This document shows, one piece after another, positions 13,467 to 17,087 of a DNA stretch of 17,087 bases; position 1 is the first letter of the stretch, and every line of letters begins with the position of its first letter. This DNA is from PWXP01 sp964487655. Its GTDB lineage: Bacteria; Planctomycetota; Planctomycetia; Pirellulales; Thermoguttaceae. The notes under the pieces were generated by a model that saw nothing but the letters and a program-made list of their open reading frames with translations, made no database searches and had not been told where the DNA came from. The position numbers and the translations under genes were made by a program. The stretch spans positions 1-17,087 of the forward strand of contig CAZASB010000070.1 of NCBI GenBank assembly GCA_964487655.1, read 5' to 3'.

Positions 13467-13512
13467 TGGGGAATGATGCAAGAATAGGTTCCCTAGCAAC
13501 TAGCAACTATTT

Positions 13513-14271
13513 ATGCCAACCACACCACGGAAAGTCGCCTTGATTACCGGCGGCGGGAAGCGCCGCGTCGGCAGCGTCGTGGCCGACGCGCTTGCGCAGC
13601 GCGGCTTCGATATTGTGCTGCACTATAACCGTTCTGGCTTGGAAGCCGAGGAAAACGCTGCCGAACTGCGAGGGTACGGCGTCGACGTTGTCGCGACTCA
13701 GGCGAACGTGGCCGACGAGTTGCAAGTGGCCGACATGTTCGCCCGCTTGATGGAACGGTTTGGCCGACTTGACGTGCTGGTGACCACCGCGGCCGTGTGG
13801 GAACCAAAGCCCTTGGAGGAAACAACTGCCGACGACGTCCGCCGCCAGTTCGACATCAATGCGCTGGGAACATTCTTGTGTTGCCAGCAGGCCGGGCGCA
13901 TCATGGCCGAGCAGTCGGAGGGCGGGCTCATCGTGACCATTGGCGATTGGGCGGTCGTGCGCCCGTATTCGGGCTATGCGGCCTACTTTGCCGGAAAGGG
14001 CACCATCCCGACCATGACGCGGGTCTTCGCCGTTGAGCTTGCCGAGAAGAATCGGAATATCCGAGTCAACAGCATCCTGCCAGGCCCGGTCATGCTGCCC
14101 GAGAACCTTTCGCAACCGGAGGTTGCAGGCGCCGTGGCCGGAACGCTATTGAAGCGGCCGGGCAAGCCCGAGAACGTGGCCCAGGCCGTGCTCTTCTTCC
14201 TCGATTGCGACTACACCACCGGCGTATGCCTACCGGTGGACGGCGGCCGCACCATCGCCAGCGGACGGTAG
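13513..14271 (+). CDS. Pteridine-reductase-like SDR oxidoreductase
   Basis: A 252-aa short-chain dehydrogenase. The cofactor loop TGGGKRRVG (12-20) has the arginine form TGXXXRXG, and HYNRS follows strand 2 at 37-41, both favouring NADPH and typical of pteridine reductases (PTR1/FolM). The active site has Tyr158 and Lys162 (YFAGK), but the usual catalytic Ser is Asp145 (VTIGDW), the substitution seen in PTR1. The C-terminus shows VNSILPGPV and the usual TTGVCLPVDGG. Expected activity is NADPH-dependent reduction of a pterin or related carbonyl/imine; an ACP reductase is the main alternative. The start at 13513 has no clear ribosome binding site, but the cofactor fold begins only six residues later. 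NAD synthetase follows after 141 nt. Confidence 0.87.
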   Translation: MPTTPRKVALITGGGKRRVGSVVADALAQRGFDIVLHYNRSGLEAEENAAELRGYGVDVVATQANVADELQVADMFARLMERFGRLDVLVTTAAVWEPKPLEETTADDVRRQFDINALGTFLCCQQAGRIMAEQSEGGLIVTIGDWAVVRPYSGYAAYFAGKGTIPTMTRVFAVELAEKNRNIRVNSILPGPVMLPENLSQPEVAGAVAGTLLKRPGKPENVAQAVLFFLDCDYTTGVCLPVDGGRTIASGR

Positions 14272-14412
14272 CGATTCCGCTTCTCTGGCGTCCAAGCCGA
14301 CCAGGGGCGTCGCTAGCCGCGAGTGCTCCCCCTGCCCAGGGCCGGCGCCTTCGTCTACCATGGATGTCATACAACCGTCATCGCTTTCCGGGCCCACGCT
14401 CCCGCACAAATT

Positions 14413-16410
14413 ATGTCTCGCATCCGCGTTGCTGCCGCCGTACTAAATCAAACGCCCCTGGACTGGTCCGGCAACCAGGCCCGCATTCTGGAAGCCGTGG
14501 AACGGGCTCGGGCGGCGGGGGCCCAGGTGCTTTGTCTGCCGGAGCTGTGTATTACCGGGTACGGCTGCGAGGACGCTTTTCACGGCCCAGGACTCCAGAC
14601 AACGGCCTTGGAAGTGCTGGGCGACATCGTCCCGGCCACCGCCGGCATGATCGTGAGTCTGGGCCTGCCGCTTCAATATCACAACGGAGTTTTCGACTGC
14701 GCGTGCCTGGCGGTGGACGGCCGGATTGCCGGTTTCGTTGCCAAGCGGTTCCTTTCCGGCGACGGCCTGCACTACGAACCGAGATGGTTCAAGCCATGGC
14801 CGGCCGGAGTCCGTGACGATATTCAGGTGGCGGGTGAGACGTATCCCATTGGCGATCTGGTATTCGACTGCGGCGGCATTCGGTTCGGTTTTGAGATATG
14901 TGAAGACGCGTGGGTGGCCGCGCGGCCCGACGGCGGCATGGCGCCCCATGGCGTCGATGTGATCCTCAATCCGAGCGCAAGCCACTTTGCGTTTGGCAAG
15001 TTCGGGGTGCGCAAGCGATTGGTCCTGGAAGGCTCGCGCGCGTTCAGCGCAAGCTACGTGTATTCGAATCTTCTGGGCAATGAGGCGGGCCGTATCATCT
15101 ACGATGGCGGCTCGCTCATCGCCTCGGCGGGACGGCTGCTGGCCCAAGGCCAGCGGTTCTCGTACAGGCCGGTCGAGGTCATTTCGGCGGTGGTCGACGT
15201 GGCGGTCACTCGCATGAAGATGACGCAACTTGCCAGCTATCAACCAGACCTGATCTCCGGCCAGTCCGTCGAGGTCTCCTGCCCGTTCGAATGGCTCGAC
15301 GCACCGCCCGAGCCGGTCTTGTTGCGTCTGGCGGAATGGGAAGCAAGCACGCGATTGAAGGAAGAAGAGTTTACCCGGGCCATTGCCTTGGGCCTGTTCG
15401 ACTACCTGCGGAAGAGCCGGTCGCATGGTTTCGTGGTCAGCTTAAGCGGCGGCGTCGACTCTTCCGCCACGGCGTGCCTCGTGGCGTTGATGGTCGAACT
15501 GGCGTGTGTCGAGTTGGGGGAAGACGAGTTTCACGACACTCTCGGCTACATCGACGCGTTGCACGAATGCAACGGTCGACGGGAGGCAGTTCGCCGGCTG
15601 CTGCACTGCGTTTACCAGGCATCGGAGAACAGCAGCCAGACCACGTGTGACGCGGCCGCCGCCGTGGCAGGGGCCATTGGGGCCGAGTTTTCAGAAACGC
15701 GGATCGATGCTGCGGTCCGAGGGTACGTTGAGATGATCGAAAGAACCATCGGCCGCCAACTCACCTGGGAAACGGATGATATTTCGCTTCAGAACATCCA
15801 GGCCCGGGCGCGCGCGCCAGGCGTCTGGCTGCTGGCCAACGTGAAACGAGCTTTGCTGCTTTCTACCAGCAACCGGAGCGAGGCGGCGGTCGGCTATGCC
15901 ACGATGGACGGCGATACGTGCGGCGGCCTGGCGCCCATGGCCGGCATCGACAAGGCATTCCTCCGCCGCTGGCTCGCATGGTTAGAGCAGGAGGGCCCGG
16001 TAGGCACGGCCCCGATTCCCGCCCTGGCGACGGTGAACCGACTTCAACCCACCGCCGAGCTGCGCCCGCCCGATTTCGGCCAGACGGACGAAGAGGACCT
16101 GATGCCTTATCCCGTGCTGGACGCCGTGGAGCGTGCCGCCATTCGCGATAAGAAGCCGCCGCGCGACGTGTTTCGGCAAGTGCAATCCGAGTTTCCAGAG
16201 TACTCTCCGGAACAGTTGTGCGAGTTTATCGAGCGGTTCTTCCACCTCTGGTGTCGTAACCAGTGGAAGCGGGAGCGCTACGCGCCCTCGTTTCATGTGG
16301 ACGACGAAAATCTCGACCCCAAGAGCTGGTGCCGATTCCCCATCCTCTCCGGTGGATTCGAACGTGAGTTGGCCGAGCTGCGAGAGTACGTCCGGATGTC
16401 CGTCTACTGA
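14413..16410 (+). CDS. nadE: Glutamine-dependent NAD(+) synthetase
   Basis: A 665-aa two-domain enzyme that converts deamido-NAD to NAD with ATP and glutamine. The N-terminal nitrilase-type glutaminase domain has the triad Glu44 (LPELCITGYG), Lys111 (VAKRFL) and Cys163 (FEICEDAW). The C-terminal synthetase domain has the PP-loop SGGVDSS at 345-351 and later STSNRSEAAVGYATMDGD and the substrate-binding region LQPTAELRPPDFGQTDEEDLM. Length fits the long bacterial form. ATG 14413 is chosen since the glutaminase fold starts at RIRVAAAVLNQ; an upstream GTG at 14323 adds 30 unrelated residues. No clear ribosome binding site is present. A NUDIX hydrolase gene follows after 73 nt, consistent with a shared role in NAD metabolism. 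Confidence 0.95.
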   Translation: MSRIRVAAAVLNQTPLDWSGNQARILEAVERARAAGAQVLCLPELCITGYGCEDAFHGPGLQTTALEVLGDIVPATAGMIVSLGLPLQYHNGVFDCACLAVDGRIAGFVAKRFLSGDGLHYEPRWFKPWPAGVRDDIQVAGETYPIGDLVFDCGGIRFGFEICEDAWVAARPDGGMAPHGVDVILNPSASHFAFGKFGVRKRLVLEGSRAFSASYVYSNLLGNEAGRIIYDGGSLIASAGRLLAQGQRFSYRPVEVISAVVDVAVTRMKMTQLASYQPDLISGQSVEVSCPFEWLDAPPEPVLLRLAEWEASTRLKEEEFTRAIALGLFDYLRKSRSHGFVVSLSGGVDSSATACLVALMVELACVELGEDEFHDTLGYIDALHECNGRREAVRRLLHCVYQASENSSQTTCDAAAAVAGAIGAEFSETRIDAAVRGYVEMIERTIGRQLTWETDDISLQNIQARARAPGVWLLANVKRALLLSTSNRSEAAVGYATMDGDTCGGLAPMAGIDKAFLRRWLAWLEQEGPVGTAPIPALATVNRLQPTAELRPPDFGQTDEEDLMPYPVLDAVERAAIRDKKPPRDVFRQVQSEFPEYSPEQLCEFIERFFHLWCRNQWKRERYAPSFHVDDENLDPKSWCRFPILSGGFERELAELREYVRMSVY

Positions 16411-16483
16411 ACCACGCCTGCGAGACCGTGGAACCTCATGCACACCCTCACCCTGATCGAGTCACGGAAGGTTCTTCAATAAA

Positions 16484-17035
16484 ATGATCCAATTACAACG
16501 AGAAAACACCGATCGTCGCGTGCTGGCCGAAGGCCGCCACGTTCGTCTCGTCGAGCTGGCAGGTTGGGAATGGGCCGAGCGTGCCCGCGGTTCCGGTGTG
16601 GTTGCCATCGTGGCCGTTACGACCGGCCGCGAGTTGGTGCTCACCGAGCAGTATCGACACCCCGTTAGTGCTCGCGTCCTCGACCTGCCGGCCGGGCTGG
16701 TTGGCGACGTGGCCGGCAGCGAAGATGAGTCGCGGGTGCTTGCGGCACGGCGTGAACTGCTGGAGGAGACGGGCTATGAGTCGAACCAGTGGGAGCTTGT
16801 GACCGAAGGCCCCAGTTCGCCAGGCATGACCAACGAGGTGCTGACCTTCTATCTTGCCCGCGATGCCACGCGAGTCGCGGCCGGCGGGGGTGATGCGTCG
16901 GAAGACATTGATGTCCATGTCGTTCCCCTGACCAGACTTCACCGCTGGCTAGAATCTCGCCGCGCGGCCGGAGTACTGGTAGATCTGAAGACGTATGTGG
17001 GAGCGTTCTTTGCCCACGGGCTGACCGCCGGGTAA
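16484..17035 (+). CDS. NUDIX hydrolase, ADP-ribose pyrophosphatase type
   Basis: A 183-aa cytoplasmic hydrolase. The core is VVAIVAVTTGRELVLTEQYR, then LDLPAGLVGD and the NUDIX helix RRELLEETGYE with the metal-binding REXXEE core. The stretch between the glycine and the first glutamate is two residues longer than the textbook GX5E, as in some ADP-ribose pyrophosphatases. SSPGMTNE downstream is typical of the ADP-ribose/sugar-nucleotide subfamily. The likely reaction is ADP-ribose to AMP and ribose-5-phosphate, which would recycle NAD breakdown products next to nadE; other nucleoside diphosphate substrates remain possible. ATG 16484 lacks a close ribosome binding site (GGAAGG lies 15 nt away). 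Confidence 0.9.
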   Translation: MIQLQRENTDRRVLAEGRHVRLVELAGWEWAERARGSGVVAIVAVTTGRELVLTEQYRHPVSARVLDLPAGLVGDVAGSEDESRVLAARRELLEETGYESNQWELVTEGPSSPGMTNEVLTFYLARDATRVAAGGGDASEDIDVHVVPLTRLHRWLESRRAAGVLVDLKTYVGAFFAHGLTAG

Positions 17036-17044
17036 CCGTTCACA

Positions 17045-17068
17045 GGGGGACTGTCCCAATTTTCGCGG
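17045..17068. repeat. Short palindromic repeat-like motif after the NUDIX gene
   Basis: GGGGGACTGTCCC contains the palindrome GGGAC-T-GTCCC and is followed by AATTTTCGCGG. The GGGGGA(C/T)TGTCCC core recurs, inverted, at 6427-6440. The form resembles scattered intergenic palindromes of planctomycete genomes, from memory. The window ends 19 nt later. Confidence 0.45.
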
Positions 17069-17087
17069 CACAAAGGGCGATTAACAC

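Noticed and set aside
14443..15426. Minus-strand frame of 327 codons
   Set aside because: Antisense to the glutaminase domain of nadE, whose catalytic triad is intact on the plus strand.

Overview
The window is about 60% GC and looks like a planctomycete chromosome segment (Pirellulales-like). That is an inference from protein character: many very short lipoproteins and membrane proteins, a DUF3309 protein, a FAD oxidoreductase fused to a Rieske domain, and abundant short palindromic repeats. No rRNA, tRNA or CRISPR was seen, so lineage cannot be fixed from the sequence alone.

Layout. (1) 1-269, minus: the N-terminus of a GAF-like sensory protein that runs off the left edge. (2) 717-1923, minus: a run of four tiny envelope genes (88-aa anchored coiled-coil protein, 53-aa two-helix membrane protein, 56-aa lipoprotein, 94-aa YeaQ/YmgE-type membrane protein), headed by a candidate sigma-54 (-24/-12) promoter at 2035-2049. 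(3) 2497-4959, plus, and 4956-6404, minus: a hybrid histidine kinase and an NtrC-type sigma-54 activator, convergent and sharing their stop codons within a CTAG. (4) 6563-6748: a MITE-like inverted-repeat element. (5) 6808-8346, minus: a DAO-family FAD oxidoreductase with a C-terminal Rieske domain. (6) 8347-9080: a long spacer containing two further candidate sigma-54 promoters, one facing each way. (7) 9081-9930, plus: a second small-protein run (DUF3309, 69-aa lipoprotein, SpoIIAA-like protein). (8) 9958-12325, plus: a sulfur/redox block that appears to be decaying, with a disulfide oxidoreductase pseudogene, a 50-aa secreted peptide, a secreted DsrE-like protein and a YeeE/YedE transporter with an abnormal C-terminus. 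(9) 12282-17035, plus: glycosyltransferase, pteridine-reductase-like SDR, glutamine-dependent NAD synthetase and a NUDIX hydrolase, the last two pointing to NAD/ADP-ribose metabolism.

How it may work together (inference). The hybrid kinase carries receiver and HPt modules, so it could relay phosphate to the adjacent sigma-54 activator. Four sites of the form GGCA(C/T)-N6-7-(T/G)TGC with GG-N10-GC spacing lie upstream of the kinase, both small-protein clusters and the Rieske oxidoreductase. Both small-protein clusters have about 100 nt between the predicted start site and the first start codon. The most interesting reading is a sigma-54-controlled envelope/stress module: two operons of tiny lipoproteins and membrane proteins flanking, and perhaps controlled by, their own phosphorelay.
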